Assembly: GCA_003049485.1 (NCBI GenBank)
Contig: PYST01000171.1
Coordinates: 1 to 64,000, forward strand
Direction: 5' to 3'
DNA: 64,000 nt
Source of the DNA: Ophioceras dolichostomum
Taxonomy: Eukaryota; Ascomycota; Sordariomycetes; Magnaporthales; Ophioceraceae
Shown here one piece after another: positions 10,217 to 21,526 of this stretch. The notes beneath the pieces were generated by a model. That model saw nothing but the letters and a program-made list of their open reading frames with translations. It ran no database searches and was not told the DNA's origin. Within the stretch, counting starts at the first letter, position 1; each line of letters starts with the position of its first letter. The translations under genes and the position numbers were made by a program.

Positions 10217-11529
10217 ATGAAGGACGAAAGTAAGTCACAACTCCTAATTCACTTCTTCCCTTGTAGCTTCACTCACCAGAGGTGAAGGAATCGATATGTG
10301 CATGATTCGATGATGGACCGACTAACACGACTTCGCTTTCACCTGCAGCGAACGGGAAGCGAAAGGCGACGGAGGACCCATCCTCCCCCGTCGCGACGAA
10401 GCGGCCGAAGCACAACGAGCCGACAGACGCAGAAAAGAAACAGCTACCGAAGCGGATTCCGTTCCCTGAAAAGCCCGCCGTGTTGGAAGAGCGCAATGGT
10501 GAAATAGAATTTCGCGTTGTGAACAACGACAATGAGCGCGAGAGCCTAATCGTCCTCACCGGCTTGAAGTGCATTTTTCAGAAGCAGCTGCCCAAAATGC
10601 CTAAGGACTATATTGCTCGGCTGGTTTACGACCGCACGCACCTGTCCATCGCCATCGTCAAAAAGCCGCTCGAAGTGGTGGGCGGCATCACCTACCGGCC
10701 GTTTAAGGGCCGGCAGTTCGCCGAAATCGTCTTCTGCGCCATCTCGTCGGACCAGCAGGTCAAGGGCTACGGCGCCCACCTCATGTCGCATCTCAAGGAC
10801 TACGTCAAGGCCACCTCGGATGTGATGCACTTCCTGACGTACGCCGACAACTACGCCATTGGGTATTTCAAAAAGCAGGGGTTTACCAAGGAGATCACTC
10901 TGCCCAAATCCGTATGGATGGGCTACATTAAGGACTACGAGGGCGGCACCATCATGCAGTGCAGCATGCTACCGCGCATCCGCTACCTGGAGATGGGCCG
11001 TATGCTGCTCAAGCAGAAGGAGTGTGTCCACGCCAAGATCCGTGCCTATTCCAAATCGCACATCGTCCACCAGCCGCCTCGCCAGTGGCGAACCGGCGGA
11101 GCAGGCGTGGCGCCCATCGACCCTTTGTCCATCGACGCCATCCGCGCGAGCGGTTGGTCGCCAGACATGGACGAGCTGGCCCGCCAGCCGCGCCACGGCC
11201 CGAACTACAACCAGCTGCTGCACCTGCTCAACGACCTGCAGAACCACCAGAGCGCCTGGCCGTTCCTCGTGCCCGTCAATAAGGACGACGTCGCCGACTA
11301 CTACGAGGTCATCAAGGAGCCCATGGATCTCAGCACTATGGAGAACAAGCTCGAGGCCGACCAGTACCCCAACCCGGAGGACTTTGTGCGCGACGCCCGC
11401 CTCATTTTCGACAACTGCCGCAAGTACAACAACGAAAGCACCCCCTACGCCAAGTCGGCAAACAAGCTGGAGAAGTTCATGTGGCAGCAAATCAAAGCTA
11501 TTCCTGAGTGGTCACACCTCGAACCATGA
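10217..11529 (+). CDS. gcn5: Gcn5 histone acetyltransferase
   Basis: Catalytic subunit of SAGA-type complexes; it acetylates histone H3 (and H2B) lysines from acetyl-CoA in the nucleus. Two exons: a 13-base first coding exon (10217-10229) and 10349-11529, giving 397 residues. The 119-base intron starts GTAAGT, has a CTAAC branch point and ends CTGCAG. The N-terminal 45 residues are basic and disordered. The GNAT domain spans about 55-215: catalytic Glu130 in FAEIVFCAI, acetyl-CoA loop QVKGYG at 141-146, then YADNYAIGYFKKQGF. The bromodomain covers about 292-388, with YYEVIKEPMDLSTM and the acetyl-lysine-binding Asn365 in CRKYNNE. Size and order match fungal Gcn5 exactly. The neighbour ost5 shares its promoter region. 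Confidence 0.97.
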
Positions 11530-12506
11530 ACCTTCTCTCTTTCCACTCTCTCCCCCTCTCTCTCTCCTATCCGAAAATTTTATGCATTACCGGAGTCTAG
11601 TGTTCACGGGATTCTTATTTTATTCTGAACCATACCCACGTATGCATGAATCATGTTTTTCTCAAGCTGTACGACATGGAGGGAAATCATTTGGAGTGAT
11701 GCGTCATGATGTATGAACTCTTGAGGGCCAAATCCAATCTAGATAGAGGGCTGGCGGGGTATATAAGCTGCCTCTGTTTGGGAGGCGATCTGAACATATT
11801 TTGCACCCAGAATCTTCCGAAAGGGCAAATCAATCCAGTGAAGTAAGCGGACTTTGTTCTGATATTGGCTTATTCTAATCTCGGGGATTGCTATAGACGG
11901 GGCTTCTCTTCTGATGCTCTGGGAGCGCCGATGACAGCCTCTCCTGTCTTCGCAAATAAATATGTGATGTCGAAGCAAAAAAGAAAAGGAAAAAAAAATA
12001 GAAATCAAATCCTCCCAAGTGATAAAGCACATGCTCCTTCGCTGTGAACCCCAGGAAAAGAAAAAAGGGGGTTTAGAAAAAACAGCCGGGAGGTTGGCGA
12101 TGTCAGCAGAGGGCAGGGCGGCAGAGAAGAGCAACAGCAATGGGACAAAGTGGCATGCTAGCCCGACAGGCCAACCCTCGGGCCGTGACCATCAAGCCCC
12201 CTCCCTAAAATACACCTAGTAAACTCCTGGAATAAGCAGCAAGGAAATCGAGGAATCAAGGATGTGGGACTTCAAGATAAAGTGGTTGATAGAGAGGAAC
12301 GGCAACGACCAGCGGCCTAAGAAAGAGACTGCGCCAGGTGATAAAGCAGCATTAGCTGCTTGCGACCGAGCTGCCATATCGACATCGAGATGACTCCGCT
12401 AGAGGGGGGGGGGGGGGGGGGAANNNNNGGGGGGGGGGGGGGGGGGGCTAAAGAGTAGCGGAGGTGGAGAGGACGCGCGAAATTTGATTCGAGAACCACC
12501 CTACGT
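11530..12506. other. Convergent intergenic region with assembly gap
   Basis: 3' ends of gcn5 and of the 12507 gene. The CT-rich stretch after gcn5 and the A-rich block near 11970-12010 look like 3' UTR or terminator sequence. A poly-G run broken by five undetermined bases lies at 12403-12447. No gene seen. Confidence 0.6.
12403..12447. other. Poly-G tract with five-N gap
   Basis: About 18 G, two A, five N and about 19 G in a row. The true length is unresolved. It lies about 60 bases beyond the stop codon of the 12507 gene, so it would be a C-run in that gene's 3' UTR. Confidence 0.9.
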
Positions 12507-13526
12507 TTAAGGTTGCCTGCGGAGACTTGAGGGCGTGCTCCGGCTGCTGGGAGGTCTCAGGATAGAGTGGCTTCTCCGCCAGGCGTCGGAGCTAAAGCTA
12601 TCTGGGGGTGGTGATAAAGGAGTGACGACAGTGGCGCTTGTTCCTGTGCCGGAGCTGGAGACGGCATCGGGAGTAGCTGTGGCCAAGGACCTCACGCTCT
12701 GGCGCTCGCGTGCGAGACTGCGACGGATCATGTCCTGGAGGAGTTCCGGCACTTCTTCCCACCGTCCGGCGCGGGCGGCGTTCAGCATCCGCTCCGGGAA
12801 GATGTCGTCAGGAGTGCTCGGGGCTGGCCGCGATGACATCCGGGATATCTCGTCAGCGACCAGGGAGAGCTCGCCCGTCTCGAGCGCGTTCTTGAGCCAC
12901 TGTTCCCACTCCTCGTCCAGGGGCTGCGACATGTCGCCGGCGTTGTAGGCTGCTACTCGGAGCCGGAGCCGCTCGTTCAGCTCCACGCCAATGCTGGTTT
13001 GGACCTCATCCTCGCTCTCCGAGGCGTCCATGCTCATAGACGCCGCCAGCGCATGATCCCGCTCGGCGGAATCCTCCAGCAGGCTCATTGTCGCGTCCCG
13101 GAGTGACCTTCCCGGGCAGACGTGCCTGTCTTCAGGTTCGACCCAGTCTCCAAACGTATCGGCAGTCGTGTCTCGGATGGTGATGTTCTGTTCTCGCTCG
13201 TACCGCTCCTTGGCCCATTTTGTGCCTTCCCACTTGGTCAAGCCGTAGATCTCGGCCTGAGTCAACCTGAGGTTATCGAACGCGCGGAATAGCCTCCTGT
13301 GCCATTGCCAGCGGCTCAGGCGGATGCGGTGTATGGGGTGGCAGTAGTCCAAACCGGGGTACTTCGACTCGAGGTCGTCGATGTGTCCGTAGAATGCATG
13401 AACTTCCTGCCGGACCTCGTAGATGAGGTGCCGCGTCAGGAAGGCCTGGAAGTTTTGTGGGTCGCTTGGTTTGAGCCGGGGAAACAGCAACTCAAACACC
13501 AGCTCGTCGACGGGTTTGCGCTTCAT
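12507..13526 (-). CDS. Conserved Sordariomycete protein of unknown function
   Basis: A single-exon gene of 339 residues. I know of no named domain for it. The first 130 residues look ordered and helical: a basic start (MKRKPVDELVFELLFPRLKP), a region YCHPIHRIRLSRWQWHRRLF, and a striking motif LTKWEGTKWAKERYEREQ near residues 96-113, followed by IRDTTADTFGDW. Residues 150-265 are acidic and predicted helical (DEEWEQWLKNALE, RWEEVPELLQDMIRRSLA); the last 60 are Ser/Pro-rich and disordered. No signal peptide or membrane segment is visible. The motif-rich N-terminus and intact frame argue that it is real. Homologues in related fungi are expected, but a function cannot be given. Confidence 0.85.
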   Translation of the reverse strand: MKRKPVDELVFELLFPRLKPSDPQNFQAFLTRHLIYEVRQEVHAFYGHIDDLESKYPGLDYCHPIHRIRLSRWQWHRRLFRAFDNLRLTQAEIYGLTKWEGTKWAKERYEREQNITIRDTTADTFGDWVEPEDRHVCPGRSLRDATMSLLEDSAERDHALAASMSMDASESEDEVQTSIGVELNERLRLRVAAYNAGDMSQPLDEEWEQWLKNALETGELSLVADEISRMSSRPAPSTPDDIFPERMLNAARAGRWEEVPELLQDMIRRSLARERQSVRSLATATPDAVSSSGTGTSATVVTPLSPPPDSFSSDAWRRSHSILRPPSSRSTPSSLRRQP

Positions 13527-14335
13527 GATCGCGGCTCTCGTCGCCGCTCCCCAGAGCGGGCGGGTTGGGGTTTAGGAAACCAGAGGTTGGATCAACAGGG
13601 AAACCAGTAGCTCGGTGGTCGGGTTTGTTTCGTCGGGGAGCTTGCACGGGCTTTGGTTGGCTAGACTCGAGTGTGTGCGTGTGCAGCCGAGAACGTGTTG
13701 CACACGCCAGGAGCAATTATCGACACTTTTGGGCAACGCTGGCTGCTACAACGCTGCACACCCGGTTCGACCACTCTTGGTGACGTCGAGGCAGAGATGG
13801 GGGGTCCAAGAGGTAAGAGAAAGAGGTGGACGTTGGTCACGACAATGGGCTCCGGCTACGGACGTCCACGGCTGGCGATGTCCGGTTCGGAGCGCAAAAG
13901 CGGCTGAGTGGGTGGGAGTTCGAAGTGGCCGTCGGAGAGGGGACGGTGCGTGTGACAAGGAAGATGGACCGCGCCCGCCGTGCTCGCAAAGATCCTTTTT
14001 TCAATCTTAGAGAGGGAGGTGAGTTGTTGTGCCGGAGTGGGAGTGGTGGGCGTAAATAAAGAGAAGGGATGAGAAAAACGAGAGTGAGAGAGTGTGGGAA
14101 TCACAACACACGGCAAGTGTTTAGCGGGTTACAGGTACTGATCAATCAAATGTGACAACGGACCTCCTGGTGGCCAAAATTGCGTGAACCAGTGAGTCCC
14201 AGCCGCTCTCCAGGAGGTCGGGGTCGTTGAGGCTAGCGCAGGGGATCCAATCGATGCAAGGGCCGTGACACAGCCTGTGGCGGTCGGTACCTTACCTGAC
14301 CCGGACACTTTTCCGTACCAAGCTGAGCCTAACTG

Positions 14336-14375
14336 CCCGACATGTGCACCTGCCGAGGGAGGTGCACATGTCGGG
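14336..14375. repeat. Perfect 16-bp inverted repeat (hairpin)
   Basis: CCCGACATGTGCACCT at 14336-14351 is followed by an 8-base spacer and its exact reverse complement at 14360-14375. Each arm contains the overlapping palindromes ACATGT and GTGCAC. No oligo-T follows, so it does not look like a terminator. Confidence 0.85.
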
Positions 14376-14857
14376 GAGTACCACACTTCCAGCCGTTCTC
14401 AACCAAACCACAGCTTGACGCTATCGTTACGCACTATTGAGTCTACGACTGGTAAAATTTGATGCTCTCGATTCTTCGCCGGTAGCACCCTGTTGAGCTT
14501 GTCAAAGTTTCCATGTGGTCTCTACCTGCCAACTACTGCTGCCTTGCCGCTGGGTCAACGAGATGGGCCTTAACCTGCAAGAGGGGGCAAAACAAACCAA
14601 TCTAGGCATGGAATCTCAACAAGGAGAGAAAGGGGGGTTGTCATGTGAGGTCACGACTCGATCGACGCGAGTTTTTTTTTTTGCCCGTGTTCGTGAAGGA
14701 GGCAAAAGGGGGCTGGTTGGATCCCAGCGATGGCAATATCGATCCTTCCCCACACCTTCTTGATCCCGCCGCGTCCTTCGTGAGCGCCGGTGGGGAGGGG
14801 CATAACAAGGAGAGAGGAGGAGAGGGGGAGAGGGGAAGCGAAGAGGTCGTCGTCGCC

Positions 14858-14914
14858 GTCGTTGTTATTGTCGTTGTTATTGTCGTTGTTATTGTCGTTG
14901 TTATTGTCGTTATT
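14858..14914. repeat. 12-bp tandem repeat GTCGTTGTTATT
   Basis: Four perfect copies plus nine bases of a fifth. It generates an artificial valine/isoleucine-rich frame on the plus strand and an Asn-Asp frame on the minus strand; neither is a gene. Confidence 0.9.
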
Positions 14915-16758
14915 GTCCTTCAACATGGTTGCATGCCCCGTCGACCGTTTACCAAGCCAAGCATCTACCTACCAGATGCCTGCAAGGGCCCTGGACTGCC
15001 ATTTCGTACCTGTTTGCCTGTCTCCGGAGGTTCCAAGTTCCAGAAGCTACCACATAGATGCCGCCAAGCGAGCAAAAAGAAGCGAAGGTCGGGTGACGCC
15101 ACCGGCTCGAGCAAGCCAGCGGCCGCTTTTCACGGCCGCCCGGAGCCGCTATTGAAATCCTCTCAGCAAATAAACATGGAGAGGGCTGGGGTTTTAAATC
15201 GGGGAATGGGCTCCTGGGAATGTGGTAAGGTGTCGACCAGCTGGGCCGGCTGGCCGGCCGCCTGAGCCAGACGCAGGCCGCAGCGGCTCGCCACCAATCG
15301 ACGAGCCACCCTTATCATCGTCCGATGCGGCGCTGTCTGTCTCTGGGTGGTTTGGTGGGCTCTTCAGCACCCTCACAGCAGCAAGTAGGGTGGGTTCGCC
15401 TGGCTGGTCGTGGGGCCGCTGCAAGATTGAAAACGACTCCGCTGCAAACAGCCATCGCCCGCCATTGCCCGCCCGTTCGCCCGTCCGCCCGTTGCCAGTA
15501 AATCCTTCCTTCCGTGGGGTGAGTCGAAGTGACTGGCCGTTGTCCGCTCTTTGTCGCTGCGGAGGTGGAGCAACTCCGGCCTGGGGAGGAGCAGCCCGAC
15601 CGTGATCCGCCTCTAATTAGCAACCATGGGCTAAACAAACGGTTCTCGGCGCATGTGCCACGTATCGTGCCCCTAACTCCTCGCGACGTCCGGCCGGTAA
15701 GTCCAGATTTCGTCTACAACGTAGATCTTTTCATTAGACTACTGTTGGCCGATTAATGCCCACCTACTGGGCCAGTGTGACTTACCCCTGAACGCACATC
15801 ATGAATACTTCCACACGCATCCTCGCTAGCACCATGCATCCGCGTTTGCATAGGGATGGGCGAGATAGGTCGACAACAAGAAGCTCTGGGGTTTGGCTGT
15901 CTAGTACTCTCCCGTTCGCTAGCCAATACAGAGGGAGAGTGTGGAGGAGAGGGAGAGGAAACGGGAATCCCTCCTGCTCTCTCATGCCTGGATTTGTCCT
16001 GCCCAGGGGCCTAGCGGTGAATGGCAACGATAGGATACGAGTAGGAGTTCCCAACAACAGCCTACCTAAGCAGGATGTCCCTTTTCGTTCGCTCGGATGC
16101 ATTTCAAGGGCGGCAGGTCAGCCCGAGTCGGCGTTCGAGACTGTACGACACGCCTGCAAGGATTCGGTCTCTGTTGCAGCCCATGATCTCCCCTACGGTG
16201 TTTGGGTTGACTCGCAATCCAGGGCAAATGTTGACCACCATGTAGACATTCGGCGTGTTTACCAGGTTGGGTCTCGACACAACGCGTAGCCCTTCCATGC
16301 CAAATCCGTATGGAGGGGTGAAGGTAGGGATGAGTATCGCTAAAAGTCTTCTAAGTCTCCGACAATGAGGAAGGCGACACTGAGTCTAAACAATGTTAAA
16401 GAAAAGCGACAGTAAAATCGAAGGGAGGGGGGGTCAAGACAAGAGAATGCGAAGACCACATGTATGGCTCTATCCCATGACACCGCGCAGTTCGATATGT
16501 AGAGGTATAGTACAAGAAAACCAATCGGCGCAAGATCGAGGAACGGGTCACAAACCGTCGTAAAATCCAAATTCGCAGGAGGAAGACAGATGAGGAGTGG
16601 GAGCAGAAATAGGACGGCAATGCCAGAGGCGACACCAAGATAACCCAAAGGAAACCACCTTCAGCAATCGATAGGGACAAGAGGGTGCAGATGCATTTCC
16701 TCGCCTCTATCCTGATCAGCCCCCTAATCACAGCCTGGCGCCGCCCAACGGCTCGAAA

Positions 16759-19013
16759 TCAGGTCCACCCAGCATCGGTGGGATACTTCCTCCCGCTAAC
16801 CCCTGTCACCTGGACCACGGGGCTGGGCATTCGGGCTGGCTCCCTATTCTGCTCCCACTTCCTGCGGTCGTCCCGTGGACTGTCTCTATCCTTCTCCTTG
16901 TCTTGGTCTCGCTCACGGAGGAGATCGGAATTGAAGTCTCGGTGGCGGTCCAGGTCAGCGTGGCTGCTCGTTCGGCGGTGGAGCATGTCCGGTCGGCTGA
17001 ATTTCACCCGGTCTCGATCCCGGTCCCGATCGCGATCAGAATCCCGGTCCTTGTCTCGGTCCCGATCCCGGTCCCGATCCCGATCCCGATCCCTATCCCG
17101 TTCTCGATCCCGGTCCCGTTCTCGATCCCGGTCTCTGTCTCTTTCCCGGTCCCTGCGACTTCGTCGGTCTCTGTCATCATCCCAATCCCTCTCCCTCTCC
17201 CTCTCCCTATCCCGTTCGCGGTCGCGGTCCCTATCGCGTTCGCGGTCTCTATCTCTATCTCGACCTCGGACACGATCCTTCCGCCTCCTCCGAGCTCGAT
17301 CGTCGTCCTCATCAGACAGCTCACTATCGTCGGGGTCGTAGGACCAGCTGCGGTTCAGCCGTGATCCGGGAAGGTTCTCACGAGAGTATCGCGCCCCCGT
17401 GCCCGTCGTCCCGTTGTGAGAGCGCGAAGAGCTTCGCCGCCGCTCGTGGGGGCCCGCTCCGGGAAACAGAGACGTGATTTTGTCGAGGCCGAAGGGCATA
17501 TGGAAGCTACGCCGCCGTGGCTCCTCCATCGCTCGCTCTTCCCGCCGTCGGGAACGACGCACGTCATTGCCATCAGCGTTTATCACTGGAACAGCGAGTC
17601 CGCCTGGGCTTGGAGGGCGGGCGCTGCTAGGAGGAGGCTGGGTATTCACCCGGCGGATGGGCCCAATGGGAGGTGTGTCAGAGGCTAGGTGGTGTGCATG
17701 AGCACGTCTATGGCTGCTCGATCGTGGACTCATCGACTCGTCAGAGTCGCTCGGTGATGAATAGTGGCGCGGCTGGCTGTGTCGGCGCGGTGGGATGGGC
17801 CGAGGTGCACGGAGGTGCTCAGAGGAGTGCGATTGTGATCCATGTGAGCGCGTGTGGAGGTGCGGCGAACCGTCCGGCTTCTCTTCAGGGCCGGTGCGGT
17901 AGTCCGAGAAGCTGCGCCTGCGGGCCCGGTCGTCCGGGGACGAGCCACGCCGCCTGTCACGATCGGGCGAGGGGGGCAGCCCGGCGGAGCGAGGCTTCGG
18001 GATGTGAGTGTAAGCCACCGGACGGCTTGTGTAATCTGGGGACAACCGGCGGTTTCGCGGGGACGCCGCTGTCCGCGATTTCATGAAAATTGGCACGGCC
18101 GCGAAGCCGCCTCGTACGTGTGTGTATCCATCTTTGATGCGGGGATCGGCAAAGCTGGGGCGTGCGTCCTCCCGAGGCGTCGCTTCCCGACGAAGTGTAT
18201 CGGCGCAGTTCTGGTGCCACTTGTTGACCTCGTCATCGGTCTGGGCCGGCAGGGTCTCGCGGGGTAGATCCACGGGAAACGGCTCCCCTGTGTCAGGGTG
18301 CTTGAGAGACCAATTCTTCAGGCAGAACTGTATGTAGCCATAATACTCTTCCGGATCCAGGAGAATGTTGATGGACAGCCATCGAACGAATCCCTTTGGC
18401 GTCAACGCAGGAATTGACGGTGCAGCAAAGGCATCTTCGGTGGGCTGGAGCGTATGCTGGCAGCCGAGCACCTGCCAGACGTATGACAGGGCGGAAGAAG
18501 AAAGAAATGCTGTGAGGTGGCAGAGATAGTCGTGGTGTTAGCGGGGTTGGCGAAGCGACAAGTGCAGAGAGAGACACCGGGAGAGTGAGAGGGGGAGGCG
18601 AGTAGACCGGGAAGAATACTGGCCAAGTGACTCGAGACCCCATCACATCGGCTCATCAACTCACCATCCATATTTCCACCTACGGCTTTGAAGAATGCGG
18701 AGAGCTTTGTTGGGTTCAGGGACTTCTCCGTTTTGTCGCCGACCTCGTCGACCTAGTGTTGGGGGGTTGAATAGGTGGGCAGGGCGGTTACGATTAGCAT
18801 TGATCCCCCTCCATCTGCAGGTCGCACAAATAAGACACGATAATAAAACAGCGCAAAACAAGTAGTACCCGCACGCGCACACCCGGATCGATTGACACAT
18901 ACCACATGTTGGCCAATGGCTCTGAGAAGGGCGTCGAGGACCGGCGTGGGCCCTTTCGTCTCGTCGAAGAGGTAGCCATAGTACGCCTTCGGGTCGACAG
19001 AGGTCGCCGCCAT
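16759..19013 (-). CDS. DUF7514-like protein with Arg-Asp repeat tail
   Basis: Three exons (19013-18903, 18752-18665, 18509-16759) give 649 residues. The introns have strong donors (GTATGT, GTGAGT) and join in phase. The N-terminal ordered part, about residues 10-150, begins AYYGYLFDETKGPTPVLDALLRAI, continues with LNPTKLSAFF and LSYVWQVLGC, then GFVRWLSINILLDPEEYYGYI. I take this as the fungal DUF7514 fold, of unknown role; the family name is from memory and less certain than the gene. Residues 170-470 are Ser/Arg/Pro-rich. Residues about 482-567 are an almost pure RD/RE dipeptide tract like those in some RNA-processing proteins. A role in RNA metabolism or nuclear condensates is inference only. 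The first intron lies exactly at the end of the GQHV codons. Confidence 0.85.
17008..17265 (-). repeat. Coding CGGGAYC-type repeat (Arg-Asp/Glu)n
   Basis: A degenerate six-base coding repeat (CGNGAY/CGNGAR on the minus strand) inside the 16759 gene encodes the RD/RE tract. Codon choice varies along the tract, so it is selected or old at the protein level rather than a fresh slippage product. Confidence 0.85.
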
Positions 19014-20072
19014 GGAGCGCTGTCTCGCACCGGCTAGGTGCTGTGGGTATTCCGACGAACTGAACTCCTAGCTAGCTAGACCTGGACACAGGAGCGGAGG
19101 AGAGCTCTCAACTGAAGGGCCTGGCGGGCATATCCCGGAATTGGCAGTGTACAGGCTCGTCGAGACGATCTTTATCGGGTGCCGTGCGTGTCGGACTGCT
19201 GCTGCGCATGTACACACAACAGGGACAATCGTAACCGTCCTAGGGCGCACGAGGGTGTCGTTCCCTTATAAAACTGCTGTTGTCTGCTGTTTGCTGTTGG
19301 CGGCGGCGGGGTGGCGGCGGTAATAAGCAACGAGCGATCCAGTCCCACAGCGCCGCTTCAAATTGCGGAGAGGCGGGAGAGAGCTGCTTGGAGGTGCAGC
19401 GGCAGCCTGCCTCGTCGGGCGGGTCCAAGAGCTGCCCAGTCTCAGTGATCTCCGAGGCGCCCAGTGACAGATGCGCAAATTTAGATTGACATAGCTCGAC
19501 ACTACTGGATTTTCGCGAGCAGGATAGGGTAGTCAATGAATAAGTACAGGTAGTACTGTGTAGGAAAGGAGTAGGAATTTACCAATCTGTGTAAATGTCA
19601 CCACCGTCTGCCATATTCCATCCATGTGCCATCTGCCAAGGCTGTTCAAGCAACGGCTGAGAGGGACGCTCACCGCTGACCGTTCAGTGAGCTTCTGACA
19701 CGTGCACCCCGGCAAAAAGCCGCTTGGCTGTTGGTACCGTTTTGCCTGCAGAGCCACAAACGCGCTTCCTCACTCGCCCTTGACCTCGAGATCCGGCTCC
19801 AGGTACGGAATACCCTAACGCGGATCTTCTAATGCCCCACCCATTCCAATGTCTTCCAAGCCTAGGGCTGCCTTCCTCGAGATCAGGCAGGTAGCAGCTA
19901 AGGTACCTTGACTATTGGCTGCATAGGAGCCGGAGGTATTGGCTGGAGCCAGCGTCCCCACCTCTTTCACTTAAAACAGACCAAACCTATGAGAGTATCC
20001 AGCCCAGGCGTACTTCCTATGTCCCATCATTCATCTACGCCTCGCATTCCTCGGTTGCCTCGCTTCTCATCG
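19014..20072. other. Intergenic region, nothing distinctive
   Basis: Promoter of the 16759 gene and terminator of the GNAT gene. I see no supportable gene, RNA or repeat. Confidence 0.5.
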
Positions 20073-20824
20073 TCACGCATTTCGTGTCGGGTGAAATCGA
20101 TAGGCAGATAGCACGACCGACTTGGAGGGATCCCGTGAATCAGGAGCACTGAAATCCGTAAAAGCCCCGAACCCGCATTTCCTCATGACCCCGTGAGAGC
20201 GGTCGTTGCTGGCCTCAATGATGGAGATCAGGATCTCCGCGGCAGACCCGTCCTCCTGGGCGACCACGGATTTCTTGTTCACCCGGAGCTCCACCACGGA
20301 CCGGGGGAGATCGGCATATGCGTCCAGAAATCCCCGGACAAACTCGGTCGCCAGCCCCTTGCCCCAGAACTCCTTGCGGAACATGTAACCGAGCTCCGGC
20401 CATCTTCGGCGACGTTATTTTAGCAAGTCGTAGGCCTTCTGTGATGGGTCGATCGCCCTTGCACATGGTCGATGGAGCACACCTACCCGAACTGGTTTTC
20501 GAAGACATGACAGCCCCCCATCCCAATGAGCTCTCCAGTCTCCTTCCAACAAATTGCGCAGTTGAACGTGCGTATGTCGTTTGGCGGCAGGTATAGATCC
20601 AATCTGGCCTGGGTTTCCGAAATGTCGCCGTCCACGCGCCCCGCACTCGTCCACGCCATTACCTCCGGCTGCAATCGTAACTTTCGTAAGGACGGAAGAT
20701 CGTCTTGGTGGAGTGGTCGCAGGGTTAGACGCTCCGTTCGTACGACTGCCCGCTCCGAGCTTGCCGGCAACGATGGCAGAGTGGTCTTTACCACCACGTC
20801 GCGGGCATTTGGATTCACATCCAT
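20073..20824 (-). CDS. GNAT-family N-acetyltransferase (RimJ/RimL type)
   Basis: Acetyl-CoA-dependent acetyltransferase of the RimJ/RimL-like branch; the substrate cannot be told. Two exons, 20824-20487 and 20403-20073, give 222 residues. The intron (20486-20404) starts GTAGGT, ends CGAAG and joins FENQFG to WPELGYMF in phase. Family signals: TERLTLRPLHQDDLPSL (strand 1 and helix 1), GELIGMGGCHVF, the ELGYMFRKEFWGKGLATE segment that binds acetyl-CoA (the usual Q/RxxGxG loop appears as WGKGLA), and NDRSHGVMRKCGF near the end. I chose the ATG at 20824 (MDVNPN) because the 34 codons upstream to 20926 are unlike the family; a longer form is possible. An insertion after ELRVN (SVVAQEDGSAAE) is unusual for the fold. 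Confidence 0.82.
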
Positions 20825-21526
20825 CTCTTTAGGCTCGACTGTTTCGGCTTGATAGGTAGTTCGATTCTGGGAAGGGGTCCGAACTAGGAAGAGGGAGATA
20901 GAATATGGATCACGGATGAGAATCAATGAAGTGGCCGCTGTTACTTATAGCTTTTACGTTATGTGCACCTTCTTGATCTAGACAGTATATGTGCACAAGG
21001 CGACAGGCTGTGAGTCATGCCGTCAAGTCGGTGATGCGCTTCGGCTTTCGACCAGAACAGTATCCACCCGACCCCGAGAAGTTGGTGGGCTGCAGGTTCC
21101 ACCACAGCATATCTCGGTTCTCGGTTCTCGATGGAGCGTTCTGTTTGGATCGAGATGCCAAAGCACAATCTCATGTGGAGGATTGATGGGGACAAATCAA
21201 AGGAAATCAAGGCAAATTTAGGCCAAAACCGGATAGGCCACCGATTGTACGGCAAGTGGTGTAGTGATGCCAAACCCGACCAAGCAGGACATGTCCATTT
21301 TGAGACTCCGTTGATAACCACCATGCAGACTCGCGTAAAAATCCTGTCCGCTCCCGAGTTTTGTTCCTCCCCGAACAAATCGCAAGAGGCGAGGCAGCCG
21401 CGCTGAAAAGAAAAGGTTTATTCTTCGTTCGGCATCGCCCTGTCTACGGAGCAAATGCGAAGAACATATCCCGGACCCATAATGAACACCTTTAAGAAAC
21501 CCCAAGCTGTGCGATTATTGACCGAC
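20825..21526. other. GNAT promoter / eL20 3' region
   Basis: About 700 bases between two minus-strand genes. No additional gene or motif recognised. Confidence 0.5.

Larger units (their letters stand above)
13527..16758. other. 3.2-kb intergenic region, no gene seen
   Basis: Contains the promoter of the 12507 gene at its left end and the terminator of the 16759 gene at its right end. Open frames inside are compositionally biased, overlap on both strands and lack family motifs. Notable elements are a perfect 16-bp inverted repeat at 14336-14375, a 12-bp tandem repeat at 14858-14914 and a T-run near 14670-14682. Confidence 0.55.

Noticed and set aside
13740..13775. GGTTCGACC near 13764 as a possible tRNA T-arm
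   Set aside because: No matching acceptor stem, D-arm or anticodon arm at the right spacing. I found no tRNA elsewhere in the window either.
14645..15265. Plus-strand frame with long Val-Ile stretch resembling a membrane helix
   Set aside because: The hydrophobic stretch is entirely the 12-bp GTCGTTGTTATT repeat; the rest has no motif or splice support.
16685..17341. Plus-strand frame rich in Arg-Ser repeats over 218 codons
   Set aside because: It is the antisense shadow of the RD/RE coding repeat in the minus-strand 16759 gene; the six-base period produces RS dipeptides in another frame.
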